A stretch of 40,225 nucleotides of DNA from CAXTTV01 sp964247295 (GCA_964247295.1 CAXTTV010000021.1:1-40225), one strand, 5' to 3'; numbered from the stretch's first letter, positions 17,340 through 24,844 are shown. Notes: generated from the letters alone by a model not told the origin. Made by a program: numbers and translations.

Positions 17340-18329
17340 TTAATTCTCTACACCTTCTGAATCACCACGCTTTATTTTACGCTTTTTATTTACATTAATC
17401 AGCTTAATCGGAGAATATACATTATGATCTTTTCTTGCTTCTTTACTTGTGAAATCTTGTAGATACACCTCTGTTATCTTGATACTACTATGCCCTAACT
17501 CACGAGATAACTTAAAAAGTTCCCCACCTTGCTCCAAGTAAAACTTTGAAAATGTGTGCCTAAACGTATGGGGAGAAACACGAACATCAACAATGCCAGT
17601 AGCCTTTTTAATACGATAAATCATCATTTTTACAGCATTTATTGTCATCCGAGCCCCTAACCTGCTGATAAATAATGCCTTATCGTCAGTCTTTGTTGAC
17701 AAGCGATACTTATGTATATATTTCCATAAAACTTTGCTCACCTCGGCGGAAATTCCTATTTCCCGCTCTTTACGTCCCTTACCAAATACCTTGACATATG
17801 TATCTTGCACATCATCAATATCTAAACCTACAAGCTCAGATAAACGCATACCTGTATCTAAGAAAAGTAAAATGATAACATAATTCCGATAACCAAAAGG
17901 CTGATCAACATTACAAGCTTTTAAAATCTTCTCTATATGCTCAACTGTAAAAGTCGCTATAATCTTTTTAGAAGACGCAGGAGCATGTAAACGAGCCACA
18001 ACATCTACATCAATTAATTCCTCTTCATAACACCAATGGAAAAACGCTTTCCATACCCGCACATATCCACGAGTTGTTGCTGAACTTATCTTTCCATAAG
18101 GCATAGTTGCATTTCCAGTAATCCCGCCTGATCCATTATCCAGTAAATGTTGCACACAAATCCTCAAATGCATTACCTTTACTTCTTCTAATTCCACAAC
18201 GCCACACAAACTTTTTAAAAGATCCTCCAAAACTCGTAAGTTAAACGTGTAATTATTAAGAGTCCCCTTAGCACGGTTTCTTGCTCGCGCATCCATTAAA
18301 AATTGTTTCACCGTTTCACTTATTTTCAT
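17340..18329 (-). CDS. Tyrosine recombinase / integrase of the element
   Basis: About 329 residues. The N-terminal SAM-like core-binding domain (KQFLMDARARNRAKGTLNNY, residues about 9-110) precedes a phage-integrase catalytic domain. The catalytic residues are all visible: Arg in DTGMRLSELVGL, Lys in the KGRKEREI hairpin, His-x2-Arg in SPHTFRHTF, His in LGHSS, and the nucleophile Tyr in TEVYLQ. It should therefore be active in site-specific integration and excision at the 18-bp core. I chose ATG 18329, since AGGGGG lies 7 nt upstream within the end of rep, rather than the adjoining GTG. The 11-nt gap to rep indicates co-expression. No separate excisionase is obvious; the HTH domain of the GNAT fusion is the nearest candidate. 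Confidence 0.95.
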   Translation of the reverse strand: MKISETVKQFLMDARARNRAKGTLNNYTFNLRVLEDLLKSLCGVVELEEVKVMHLRICVQHLLDNGSGGITGNATMPYGKISSATTRGYVRVWKAFFHWCYEEELIDVDVVARLHAPASSKKIIATFTVEHIEKILKACNVDQPFGYRNYVIILLFLDTGMRLSELVGLDIDDVQDTYVKVFGKGRKEREIGISAEVSKVLWKYIHKYRLSTKTDDKALFISRLGARMTINAVKMMIYRIKKATGIVDVRVSPHTFRHTFSKFYLEQGGELFKLSRELGHSSIKITEVYLQDFTSKEARKDHNVYSPIKLINVNKKRKIKRGDSEGVEN

Positions 18330-18340
18330 CACAGAGCCCC

Positions 18341-19873
18341 CTATGCTGCAACACTAGTATCAGAACTAACCATACTGTACAAATCTCGCTTATAGGCCAC
18401 CCAGCCAGAGAAATCACGGTGCCGCTTATCTCGTTCTTGCTTTTCCTCTAGAAGCCGCTCAGCATTGGCATAGACGTACCCAAAGGTAGAGGAGAGATCA
18501 GGCTCACATCCATCCTCAGAAGGCGGACGCCATGCCTCAACAGTTGTCACACACCCCGTGATCTGTTTGAGCAAGCGATCCAGATTGACAGCCCGTTTTC
18601 GCTCACGCACTAATGGGGGCATTTCTGGGACCTCAAGCTCATTGGTATAGCTTGCCTGAATTACCCGCCAGTTGGGATGCACAGGCCAGCGAGACCGGTT
18701 ACTATCCTCCGTTGGAGTGGTATAGCGCAACCAGCCTGTAGGCCGACCATCCTCACCCCCATCAGGGAGTCCTACGCAATATTGCCACAAGCGTTCTTGC
18801 AGCCCTGGCAAATCATACCAATCACTAATATCCATATCCCCCAGCACAGCGCGCCCTACCGAGAACTCAAGACGATAGACCGGTGACTCCCCATCATAGG
18901 CCGAACCATACACGTCATACATCCACTCCTTTTCTTGCGACTGATACTTAATCTCTTTGGTCTTGTCATAGAGACGGCAGAAAAGCGGAGAGCTCTTCTT
19001 TCCAAAGTTGATGGTCTCTAGTCGCTTCCAACGACGGTACGCCCGATCAGGTCCCTCGACATAGACCGCTTCACTCTCTGGAATGCGATCATCGAGAATT
19101 GCCCTGGTGACAAAGTTTTGAAACACGTCGGAAGAGGCAATATCCCAGCCCATAAAATCCATTGCCAGATCCACCGAGGAGAGTTGGATAGCAGTATCAG
19201 GCCCAAAGAACTCTTCTATTAATCCATTGACCTTAACCAACGCCCCCATCAAGTCCGACCGATATTCCCAAAGATATTCAGACCACAGACGCACCTGACC
19301 AACCACACCCGTTTTCACCCCTCGTGAAATGGCAAGCGTGATCTTACTATTCTTCAAGATCCAGAGAAAGCCATGTTGCCCGCCTTTCGGCTGCATGATC
19401 AACGGCTGACCACAAAAGGACCAACGAGTAGGAACCTCTTCCTCATCCTGTTGTGCAACCTCTTTGAGAATCATCAACTCAGCCTGAAGCGACTCAGACA
19501 GTTCTGACTTCACTTCTTTATCTTCAATCAAGACCGGCAGGAGACGCACCGAGGCCACAATGGTATCAGGCCCACAGGCCAACGGCTTGACGCTTGCCTC
19601 TTGTGCTTGTTCCACACCGGAGGCATTGACCGCAGGCGCGTTTTCAGGATGAACAGGAACCATACCAGACGCCAGAAGCCGCAACCGTCGCTCTTGCATT
19701 CGCACCTCTCTACAACTCACCGAGCGTGTGATTGCCTCATGCGTTGCCTCATGCCGAAACGTCACCAGATAGGACACACGACCCTCAAGTTCGACATCCA
19801 CAGGCCGGTACGGACTCTGAGGCCATGCCTCATTCAAGCGACTCAGTAGCCTTGCTTTTGATTCCCTATTCAT
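18341..19873 (-). CDS. Rep_trans-like (RstA-type) rolling-circle replication initiator
   Basis: About 510 residues. The central part resembles the PF02486 replication-initiation family found in RC plasmids, ICEs and filamentous phages: SSVDLAMDFMGWD near residue 238 (paired acidic residues), FCRLYDKTKEIKYQ near 302 and YRLEFSVGRAVLGDM near 335. The Tyr-x-Lys and Arg-x-Glu patterns are typical. The first 150 residues are an unrelated Glu/Ala-rich extension, longer than in most relatives. It probably nicks a double-strand origin and starts ssDNA synthesis after excision. Start ATG 19873 has GAGGT 8 nt upstream; a TTG start at 19912 has no site. The hairpin-rich DNA immediately upstream is a candidate origin. 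Host-like base composition contrasts with the A+T-rich int. Confidence 0.72.
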   Translation of the reverse strand: MNRESKARLLSRLNEAWPQSPYRPVDVELEGRVSYLVTFRHEATHEAITRSVSCREVRMQERRLRLLASGMVPVHPENAPAVNASGVEQAQEASVKPLACGPDTIVASVRLLPVLIEDKEVKSELSESLQAELMILKEVAQQDEEEVPTRWSFCGQPLIMQPKGGQHGFLWILKNSKITLAISRGVKTGVVGQVRLWSEYLWEYRSDLMGALVKVNGLIEEFFGPDTAIQLSSVDLAMDFMGWDIASSDVFQNFVTRAILDDRIPESEAVYVEGPDRAYRRWKRLETINFGKKSSPLFCRLYDKTKEIKYQSQEKEWMYDVYGSAYDGESPVYRLEFSVGRAVLGDMDISDWYDLPGLQERLWQYCVGLPDGGEDGRPTGWLRYTTPTEDSNRSRWPVHPNWRVIQASYTNELEVPEMPPLVRERKRAVNLDRLLKQITGCVTTVEAWRPPSEDGCEPDLSSTFGYVYANAERLLEEKQERDKRHRDFSGWVAYKRDLYSMVSSDTSVAA

Positions 19874-19923
19874 CCTTGACACCTCAATAACAGCTACACA
19901 AACACGACTCAAAAGGTATTTAG

Positions 19924-19978
19924 GCGGGTGTGATTTACTTGTGACACCCGCCGCGGGAACCCCCGAAAGGAGGCTCCC
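19924..19978. other. Candidate rolling-circle origin: paired hairpins upstream of rep
   Basis: GCGGGTGT (19924-19931) and ACACCCGC (19944-19951) form a perfect 8-bp stem with a 12-nt loop (GATTTACTTGTG). A second inverted repeat, GGGA...TCCC (19955-19978), encloses a CCCCC...GGAGG element. Rolling-circle origins are often hairpins beside the rep gene. No nick site can be identified by comparison, and an mRNA attenuator is an alternative. Confidence 0.4.
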
Positions 19979-19990
19979 ACCAATAGCTAC

Positions 19991-20170
19991 CTATTGCCAC
20001 ATTCCATTTACTTGCTGAAGAGCACCAAAAACATACTCATACAACCACACAAAGTTATCAAGAGCCATCTGTGTTATATGAGCAGCATGATCATTCCCGG
20101 CAGCAATATGACGATTTACAGAACGTTGGTAAAAATTGATAATATCAAGAACCTTTTCACGCTCACTCAT
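19991..20170 (-). CDS. 59-residue hypothetical protein of the element
   Basis: I do not recognise it. The chosen start is ATG 20170, with AAAGGAG 6 nt upstream; a slightly earlier ATG is also possible. The sequence (SEREKVLDIINFYQRS... NDHAAHITQMALDNFVWLYEYV) is predicted mostly helical, acidic at the N-terminus and aromatic towards the C-terminus, without cysteines or membrane segments. It sits between the 77-residue protein (stop 34 nt upstream) and the candidate origin/rep. Its place in the operon suggests a replication or copy-control accessory role, but nothing in the sequence proves this. Confidence 0.6.
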   Translation of the reverse strand: MSEREKVLDIINFYQRSVNRHIAAGNDHAAHITQMALDNFVWLYEYVFGALQQVNGMWQ

Positions 20171-20203
20171 CTTCATCTCCTTTTCTCTCTCATTCCTCAC
20201 TCC

Positions 20204-20437
20204 CTACGGCATAAGAGAAGCGAGATCTTCTAAAGGCACTGACTCATATATCACCTCAACCATCATCGAGGGTAACGCCTCATACTCTCCATTCCACACT
20301 TGCCTATCATCACAAAACAAACACACCGTAAACCGATCTCCATCACGCAAGGTGTTCATTCCCTCTCTTAATTCCGCCTGAGTGTAGAAAATCATCGGAA
20401 GCAACCCATTAACCCGAAATTCCAGGTGTTTCATCAT
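20204..20437 (-). CDS. 77-residue hypothetical protein of the element
   Basis: I do not recognise it. Its ATG overlaps the TGA of the 291-residue gene (ATGA), a strong sign of real translation and coupling; AAGGAAC lies just upstream. The sequence has an alternating hydrophobic pattern suggestive of a small alpha/beta fold (KHLEFRVNGLLPMIFYTQAEL... FTVCLFCDDRQVW). Two Cys lie in VCLFCDD, a CxxC pair. It has no membrane segment. Confidence 0.65.
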   Translation of the reverse strand: MMKHLEFRVNGLLPMIFYTQAELREGMNTLRDGDRFTVCLFCDDRQVWNGEYEALPSMMVEVIYESVPLEDLASLMP

Positions 20438-21309
20438 TTTGTTCCTTTCCTTCTCGATTCCTCTAGCAGGTAACGCCCCCGTTGCCAGTTGGGACCGTCA
20501 GGCCACATGTATTCAAACACCCAGGTAGAATTCACTCCCTGATCTGTTACCAGGTACCCTTCTTCCAATGACCAGGACAAAATGATAGCCCCATCACGCT
20601 GACAACAGTCTAGAAGCGTCCTATAGGCTTCCTGAAACGACTCTTGCAGATCGAGAGGCAGAGACTCAATGAATAACGCCCGATGAAAGGCCCATTCGTT
20701 ATCACTATTCATAAAGGACATAGCACGCATCTCATCAGCACAAATCGGGGTATCGTTCCAGGTCCAAAGTGTCTGGTTCTCGCAACCCTGGATGCTACAC
20801 TGTTGACTTTGTTCAAGTAATTTCAACATCAGTTTTTGCCCTCGCTCATAACTTTCCAGATCAAATGCCGATGAGTCTGGGCAAAGCACATTAAGAACCA
20901 AGTACTTTTGACCATCAGTCAAGGCATCTTGAGAATAAAAACAAAGATCAACAAACCCAGGATATCTGTCACGATCCTCGGACACCTGTCCAAGATCAAA
21001 ACACCACCACTTGAGCATATGCCTGCATTCCTCTTTTGCTTGCTGCAATCCCACCTCAGTCGCAAAGAACAAACGATGCATATAGATCTGGCGCAGACGA
21101 AACACAGCACCCGTTTTCCCATCGAGACAAAACCAGTAAGGACGATCATAATACCCATCCTCTTTGATCGAAAACTGGATATCATACCCAAAGCGGGAAA
21201 GATCCTTGATAGCTTTCACTAAAGCCTCATCATAGCAATTTCCCGTCACCGTGAAGGCAAAAGATCTGGCAGAACCATCACTGTACTTGACTGTGTATGT
21301 CGATATCAT
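20434..21309 (-). CDS. 291-residue hypothetical protein with a C-x4-C...C zinc-like motif
   Basis: I do not recognise the family. I chose ATG 21309 because AAAGGAAC lies 4 nt upstream; the ATG at 21339 has no site. The protein is soluble and rich in Trp, Tyr and Cys. Residues near 175 contain QQCSIQGCENQTLWTWNDTPIC, a C-x4-C-x13-C pattern also present in the 71-residue protein of this element (GQCQIEGC...YC), so both may share a small zinc-binding module. N-terminal sequence STYTVKYSDGSARSFAFTVTG is beta-rich. It is translationally coupled to the next gene and separated from the upstream membrane-protein gene by about 250 nt of structured DNA. Confidence 0.7.
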   Translation of the reverse strand: MISTYTVKYSDGSARSFAFTVTGNCYDEALVKAIKDLSRFGYDIQFSIKEDGYYDRPYWFCLDGKTGAVFRLRQIYMHRLFFATEVGLQQAKEECRHMLKWWCFDLGQVSEDRDRYPGFVDLCFYSQDALTDGQKYLVLNVLCPDSSAFDLESYERGQKLMLKLLEQSQQCSIQGCENQTLWTWNDTPICADEMRAMSFMNSDNEWAFHRALFIESLPLDLQESFQEAYRTLLDCCQRDGAIILSWSLEEGYLVTDQGVNSTWVFEYMWPDGPNWQRGRYLLEESRRKGTK

Positions 21310-21415
21310 ATTTGTTCCTTTCTTTTGGTATGTCCCCACCAGCGCGGCGGAGCCGCTAGAGGGAGACGTGTTGTGTTCGTGAAGTCCGTTCTGTTTTTTG
21401 CTTGATAGAAAAAGA

Positions 21416-21452
21416 AGGTAGATGCACCTCTACCTGTAGAACATTCGTTCTA
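21416..21452. repeat. Two tandem hairpins in the 21.3-21.56 kb intergenic segment of the element
   Basis: AGGTAG (21416-21421) pairs with CTACCT (21430-21435), and TAGAAC-ATTC-GTTCTA (21437-21452) follows at once. No U-run follows. The 256-nt segment 21310-21565 has no convincing gene. It could be a leader or attenuator of the 291-residue gene, a small RNA or a single-strand origin. Confidence 0.45.
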
Positions 21453-21565
21453 TTTGAGAAGCAAAACGCCTGATAGCAAAGCACAAAGGGGTCAGCAAGA
21501 GAAGGGGAGAAACGGCACGCCTTTCGCCAGAACAGGAGCGTAAAAGCGTGCTCGCGTGCAAGAGG

Positions 21566-22534
21566 TTACAGCCTATTAGAGCGCGTTGGCATTGACGGCA
21601 TTGGTGGCAGAGCTTGCCCAGGAACATTGATGGTTTGCCCCGTGGATGGCCCAGGAGGCAGAGGAACCGCCTGCCCAATAATCGTTTGCCCAGGTTGCGG
21701 AAGTGAAGCTTGTGGAAGCGATGGTCGAGGCTTCCCAGGAGCAATGAGACCCGGAGGATTTCCCAGACCCCCACCTAAAGCCGCAGCCGTTTTGTTCGGT
21801 TGTTGAGTGATGACCCTCCGCGCCCCCCCAGGTTTCTGGGTGACAGTATCCAGCTTCTTTTTAATCTCATCAGAACCGAAAGTGAAATCCCCCCCTTTCG
21901 CTTTATCAATAAGCCCCTGAGTCCGTGTCTGTGCAATCTGATCATAATGAGGACGCAGTGACTTTCTTTGCTTTTTAATGGATGACAACATTTCTGTTTG
22001 ATGCTGGGAGGATTCCGCCACCTCAATTGACAGAGATTCAATCTCATTGGAGGAAAGCGCTTCATGCACCAGATGTTTCGTATCAACCAATGCCAGAGCC
22101 CCAACTGACATCGGAAGCAAAACGCCCAGACCGATTTGATAGGCTTGATCCAGACCGGAAGGGAGATACTTCCCAACAGTTCCGAGCATCCCGCCCAGGT
22201 CACCACCAGAAAGGACCCACCCCAGGTTATTTCCTGTCGACACCAGCATCGCCCACAGTGCCACAATCCCCGTGATCAACACCATTGCCCAGGAACGCCG
22301 AGCAAACAGAAGTTTGGTCAACTTGGCACAACTATAGGTAAGCACTTCAAAGAAAAGGCCACGCCCGAAGGCGACCCACACACGAGGCTCATGAAAATCC
22401 ATTGAGCCACCAGCATACACCCAACCATTAGCAAGCGCAGACTCAAATATCAGAAACATCGGCGTCAGGACAGCAAAGTTCACCTGTAACCGTTTGGTAA
22501 AGAGGTACGTTTTCACCACCGTCCGAATATTCAT
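21566..22534 (-). CDS. Four-helix membrane protein with coiled-coil and Pro/Gly-rich tail
   Basis: I do not recognise the family. About 322 residues, starting at ATG 22534 (AAAGGAATGATGGAACT upstream); ATG 22561 lacks a site. Four hydrophobic segments occupy roughly residues 15-150: LTPMFLIFESALANGWVYA, VAFGRGLFFEVLTYSCA, WAMVLITGIVALWAMLV and IGLGVLLPMSVGALALV. A charged, helical region (about 160-240) and then a disordered tail rich in Pro, Gly and Gln (SLPQASLPQPGQTIIGQAVPLPPGP) follow. There is no nucleotide-binding motif, so it is not a Zot-type ATPase. It could be an envelope-located factor for DNA transfer or virion release, or a host-interaction protein; only topology is supported. 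It follows the OB-fold-like gene by 47 nt. Confidence 0.75.
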   Translation of the reverse strand: MNIRTVVKTYLFTKRLQVNFAVLTPMFLIFESALANGWVYAGGSMDFHEPRVWVAFGRGLFFEVLTYSCAKLTKLLFARRSWAMVLITGIVALWAMLVSTGNNLGWVLSGGDLGGMLGTVGKYLPSGLDQAYQIGLGVLLPMSVGALALVDTKHLVHEALSSNEIESLSIEVAESSQHQTEMLSSIKKQRKSLRPHYDQIAQTRTQGLIDKAKGGDFTFGSDEIKKKLDTVTQKPGGARRVITQQPNKTAAALGGGLGNPPGLIAPGKPRPSLPQASLPQPGQTIIGQAVPLPPGPSTGQTINVPGQALPPMPSMPTRSNRL

Positions 22535-22581
22535 AGTTCCATCATTCCTTTCACCATTCATAAAACAGTGTTGCCAGACAC

Positions 22582-22899
22582 CTACGCTGTTTGAGCCTGA
22601 TCAAGAATATCGAGAGATCCAATCACAAAATTTACCTGTTGAACCGTTTTTCCATTGATGTCACGAGGACGAACAGCATAGGTCAGGAGGGACACCTGAA
22701 CGGTCTGCCAGCGAAGCGAGTCTACCATCTGAAGCAATGCGGCCTGATTGGGATTATCACTCCACATCTGACAAGCCCAGGTAGTCCCCAGACGATCCAC
22801 AATATCTACTGCGAACAACTTCTGCTTCTCATTCGTTTTCTTAATCGTAATATTCAGATCACGCGCAAATTTCACGGTTCCTACTAATGTTGCTGTCAT
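22582..22899 (-). CDS. OB-fold / ssDNA-binding-like small protein
   Basis: 105 residues from ATG 22899 (AAGG 6 nt upstream; the adjoining TTG is less likely). The strand pattern is that of an OB barrel: ATLVGTVKFARDLNITIKK, KLFAVDIVDRLGTTWACQMWSD, LRWQTVQVSLLTYAVRPRD and VQQVNFVIGSLDIL. Aromatic and basic residues in the strands would suit single-stranded DNA binding, and rolling-circle elements and filamentous phages commonly encode such a protein near rep. The glycine-rich acidic tail of host SSB is absent. The function is inferred from fold pattern and context, not from a recognised family. Confidence 0.5.
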   Translation of the reverse strand: MTATLVGTVKFARDLNITIKKTNEKQKLFAVDIVDRLGTTWACQMWSDNPNQAALLQMVDSLRWQTVQVSLLTYAVRPRDINGKTVQQVNFVIGSLDILDQAQTA

Positions 22900-22955
22900 C
22901 AAAAACCTTCTTTCTTTCCTTAAAAACCATCGTATTCAACACCAAAGCACACAGA

Positions 22956-23261
22956 TTAACCGATCGAAACAAAGGGAATCAACGCCCGACAAAAATGGGT
23001 ATAAAAGCGCTCAAAGAACACCGCTACCTGTTCCATCCTGATCTCAGAGAAGACCGCATAGAGCCAAGCAGACGCATCACGCCCCCGCTCATAGATCAAC
23101 CGAGCCTCAGCCGTCAACTTGCCCTGAGCTAAAATCAGGTACTCCCCAGCCTGGACCATCAGATCAAACTGATGACGAATCGTCTCTGCATAAACAGTAG
23201 GCCCCAACTCCTTTATATAGGCATTGAACGCCGCTACTTCTGGCGAAACCGTTTCATCCAT
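22956..23261 (-). CDS. 101-residue helical hypothetical protein of the element
   Basis: I do not recognise it. ATG 23261 is preceded by AAAGGAG at 9 nt; the open frame extends to 23348 but that part has no site. The sequence (DETVSPEVAAFNAYIKELGPTV... EIRMEQVAVFFERFYTHFCRALIPF) is strongly helical and amphipathic, with an aromatic C-terminal helix. There is no membrane segment or metal site. It lies 56 nt before the OB-fold-like gene in the same operon. Confidence 0.65.
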   Translation of the reverse strand: MDETVSPEVAAFNAYIKELGPTVYAETIRHQFDLMVQAGEYLILAQGKLTAEARLIYERGRDASAWLYAVFSEIRMEQVAVFFERFYTHFCRALIPFVSIG

Positions 23262-23285
23262 CACACACCACTCCTTTGCTTGACG

Positions 23286-23380
23286 TGGGAGGCTCCCATA
23301 TGCGAGAATCGCAAGGAAGCCAACCCACCGGATACGGGATAACTTCACACGGTCGGTCTATGATGGCCGTCATAGATCGA
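23286..23380. repeat. Two hairpins between the 91- and 101-residue genes
   Basis: TGGGAG-G-CTCCCA (23286-23298) and TCTATGA-TGGCCG-TCATAGA (23357-23376, extended by CG pairs) lie in the 126-nt gap. GGAGGCTCCCA also appears in the candidate origin near 19970. They may be processing or attenuation hairpins of the leftward operon. Confidence 0.45.
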
Positions 23381-23387
23381 CAACACA

Positions 23388-23663
23388 CTACACAACAGCA
23401 TGATGAAACGTATCATCATCATCCAGACAACCCAAGCCAAACACCTTATAATCCTCAATGGCCTTGGACATGGTTCCCAGTTCCTCATTCGTGAGCTTCA
23501 ACGCGTCACACCAACGTCCTTCAGCATACAAGTGCACAACAACCGATCCATCAGAATTAAGCTGTAACAACTTTGACTGAATAGGATACCCATACTGATT
23601 TACCACACTTGACAGGTTGACATAGCGAATAGAATTGTTCTCTTGAACCACTTCACCAGCCAT
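23388..23663 (-). CDS. 91-residue hypothetical protein of the element
   Basis: I do not recognise it. ATG 23663 has a perfect AAAGGAG site 6 nt upstream. The sequence starts with beta-type segments (SIRYVNLSSVVNQYGYPIQSKLLQLNSDGSVVVHLYAEGRWC) and ends with a helix and an acidic DDDDTFHHAVV tail. It has two Cys, no membrane segment and no known motif. It lies 55 nt after the 31-residue membrane peptide in the operon. Confidence 0.65.
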   Translation of the reverse strand: MAGEVVQENNSIRYVNLSSVVNQYGYPIQSKLLQLNSDGSVVVHLYAEGRWCDALKLTNEELGTMSKAIEDYKVFGLGCLDDDDTFHHAVV

Positions 23664-23718
23664 TCATAACTCCTTTGTCTCATACCCTTATTACCAAAGC
23701 AAGGTTTAATCTCGCCCT

Positions 23719-23814
23719 CTACCGATCTTTGGACAAAAGCGCAACGAATACCAGGAAGATGCATAACATCACGGCCATAAATGCAATGGCAACTGTTGCA
23801 TCAATCAAACTCAT
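23719..23814 (-). CDS. 31-residue single-helix membrane peptide
   Basis: The frame encodes an acidic N-terminus (MSLID), a hydrophobic helix of about 20 residues (TVAIAFMAVMLCIFLVFVAL) and a basic end (LSKDR), giving N-out/C-in topology by the positive-inside rule. GAAAGGGG stands 6 nt before the ATG, like its neighbours' sites, so it is probably translated. Size and topology resemble mature filamentous-phage coat proteins or tiny regulators of membrane complexes, but no signal peptide is present and the role is unknown. Confidence 0.6.
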   Translation of the reverse strand: MSLIDATVAIAFMAVMLCIFLVFVALLSKDR

Positions 23815-23828
23815 GAAAACCCCTTTCT

Positions 23829-24092
23829 TTACCACAATGACGACTGTTCACACTTTACCTGCTGAAACACAGGAGCCACCATACAAGGCTGATCAAACAA
23901 ATCATAACCAGCGACATCAATTGACCACCCTTTATGTTTCTGACAAAAAAGGACCTTCACCTCATGCATGCTATATCCCACACAGGCCGGACAATACACA
24001 ACTTGTTTACACCTTGTACAGTAGAAAAAACCTGTTGAAGAAGTTGACTGTACATTATGCCCATCCTCTAACCAACCCGATTTTTTCGCCAT
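23829..24092 (-). CDS. 87-residue zinc-finger-like protein
   Basis: ATG 24092 with AAAGGGG upstream. Visible metal-ligand pattern: FFYCTRCKQVVYCPACVGYSMH, then LFCQKHKGW, that is CxxC-x6-CxxC followed by CxxH near residue 53. This could bind two zinc ions in a treble-clef or double-ribbon fold. I cannot name a family. It is located between the 71-residue zinc protein (15 nt upstream) and the 31-residue membrane peptide (14 nt downstream). DNA binding or protein-protein contact are the likely roles of such a module. Confidence 0.68.
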   Translation of the reverse strand: MAKKSGWLEDGHNVQSTSSTGFFYCTRCKQVVYCPACVGYSMHEVKVLFCQKHKGWSIDVAGYDLFDQPCMVAPVFQQVKCEQSSLW

Positions 24093-24107
24093 ACAAAAAC
24101 CCCTTTC

Positions 24108-24323
24108 TCATACCCCCTGTTCAGGCAAACAGTTTTTTTGATAGACTTCTAACCAATGGGGACGACAGTACCGAGCCCCTGTACGCCACTCAAACCACTG
24201 GCACCCCTCAATCTGACACTGGCCCAATGACGCTTCTTCTTGCTGAAACCCAGAAGCCGCAGGAGGAGATACCTGCAACCGGAAAGGTCGACGCCAGGAG
24301 GAATACTTTTGCTTTTCTGGCAT
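24108..24323 (-). CDS. 71-residue zinc-finger-like protein
   Basis: I chose ATG 24323 with AAGGGA about 8 nt upstream; a GTG at 24350 is possible but abuts the stop of the preceding 25-residue peptide. The protein has GQCQIEGCQWFEWRTGARYC followed by RPHW: a C-x4-C-x11-C-x2-H zinc-finger pattern. The same first half occurs in the 291-residue protein. Its N-terminus is basic and aromatic (PEKQKYSSWRRPFRLQV). Function unknown. Confidence 0.62.
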   Translation of the reverse strand: MPEKQKYSSWRRPFRLQVSPPAASGFQQEEASLGQCQIEGCQWFEWRTGARYCRPHWLEVYQKNCLPEQGV

Positions 24324-24350
24324 AGACAAGATCCCTTCTCTCTTCTTCAC

Positions 24351-24428
24351 TTACCGATGCACGACTAACCACATGACCAGGAGCATCACGACCACCCACA
24401 CCAGGAAAAACACCCCTTCAATACTCAT
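24351..24428 (-). CDS. 25-residue single-helix membrane peptide
   Basis: MSIEG is followed by about 17 consecutive hydrophobic residues (VFFLVWVVVMLLVMWLVV) and ends HR. A GGGAGAAG site precedes the ATG. With the 31-residue peptide it is one of two tiny membrane proteins in the operon, each with an acidic start and a basic end. It is too small for homology-based naming; translation is inferred from the site, the spacing (stop 27 nt before the next start) and the fully hydrophobic design. Confidence 0.55.
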   Translation of the reverse strand: MSIEGVFFLVWVVVMLLVMWLVVHR

Positions 24429-24438
24429 GTTCTTCTCC

Positions 24439-24681
24439 CTAGAAGCCCTTGCGTATAAGCTCATTAGCCGACACTCGCAAAGAAGCCAAACGAGCTCTCC
24501 ATTGTTCTTCTTGCTGAACTGCATACCCAGGATTTACCGTATACAGATGAGGAAGAGTTTCCATCTCCTTCTCATACTCACCTTCAGCAAAGGCCAAGTA
24601 CTCAGCAGCCGTTAATCCGGACGCCTTCAGATCTTCGTGCGTCACCGTTCCGTTATATAAACCACTTTCCCAAGAACCCAT
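24439..24681 (-). CDS. 80-residue acidic protein, first gene of the leftward operon
   Basis: I do not recognise it. ATG 24681 has AAAGGAG 7 nt upstream. The sequence is acidic and helical: THEDLKASGLTAAEYLAFAEGEYEKEMETL, then LASLRVSANELIRKGF. No cysteine or membrane segment. It is the promoter-proximal gene of the leftward operon, so it is expected to be made first after induction. An early regulator or antirepressor would fit that place, but the sequence does not show it. Confidence 0.65.
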   Translation of the reverse strand: MGSWESGLYNGTVTHEDLKASGLTAAEYLAFAEGEYEKEMETLPHLYTVNPGYAVQQEEQWRARLASLRVSANELIRKGF

Positions 24682-24725
24682 GCAAGACTCCTTTCTTTAC
24701 TTAGCACCAAATTGGTACTAAACAC

Positions 24726-24754
24726 ATTATAATGTTATTATTGGTACAAGTCAA
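24726..24754 (-). promoter_or_regulatory. Leftward promoter of the element operon
   Basis: On the minus strand TTGACT (24749-24754) and a consensus TATAAT (24726-24731) with 17-nt spacing, 45 nt before the 80-residue gene. TTGGTAC operator repeats overlap the spacer. Confidence 0.85.
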
Positions 24755-24772
24755 GTACCTTAAGTACCAATT

Positions 24773-24801
24773 TTGACGTGGCACTCATATGTTAATATAT
24801 A
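24773..24801 (+). promoter_or_regulatory. Rightward promoter of the HTH-GNAT gene
   Basis: TTGACG (24773-24778) and TATATA (24796-24801) with 17-nt spacing. A TACCAATTTT operator lies just downstream of the expected start point, and GAAAGGAAG precedes the ATG at 24845. Confidence 0.75.
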
Positions 24802-24844
24802 AGTAACGAAGATACCAATTTTCAAAAATAGAAAGGAAGCTGAA

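Larger units (their letters stand above)
24706..24822. promoter_or_regulatory. Cluster of TACCAA operator repeats between divergent promoters
   Basis: Related sites: ACCAA-A-TTGGT palindrome (24706-24716), TTGGTAC (24741-24747), direct repeats AAGTACC (24753-24759 and 24762-24768), and TACCAATTTT twice (24765-24774 and 24813-24822). TTGGTAC and GTACCAA (24764-24770) also form an inverted pair across both -35 boxes. A single regulator bound here could control both directions; the HTH-GNAT protein is the obvious candidate. Confidence 0.7.

Noticed and set aside
21430..21774. 114-residue minus-strand frame with several Cys
   Set aside because: It lies mainly inside the Pro/Gly-rich tail of the 322-residue membrane protein in another frame and has no ribosome-binding site.
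21566..22534. Zot/pI-type morphogenesis ATPase of an inovirus
   Set aside because: No Walker A or B motif is present in this or any other protein of the element.
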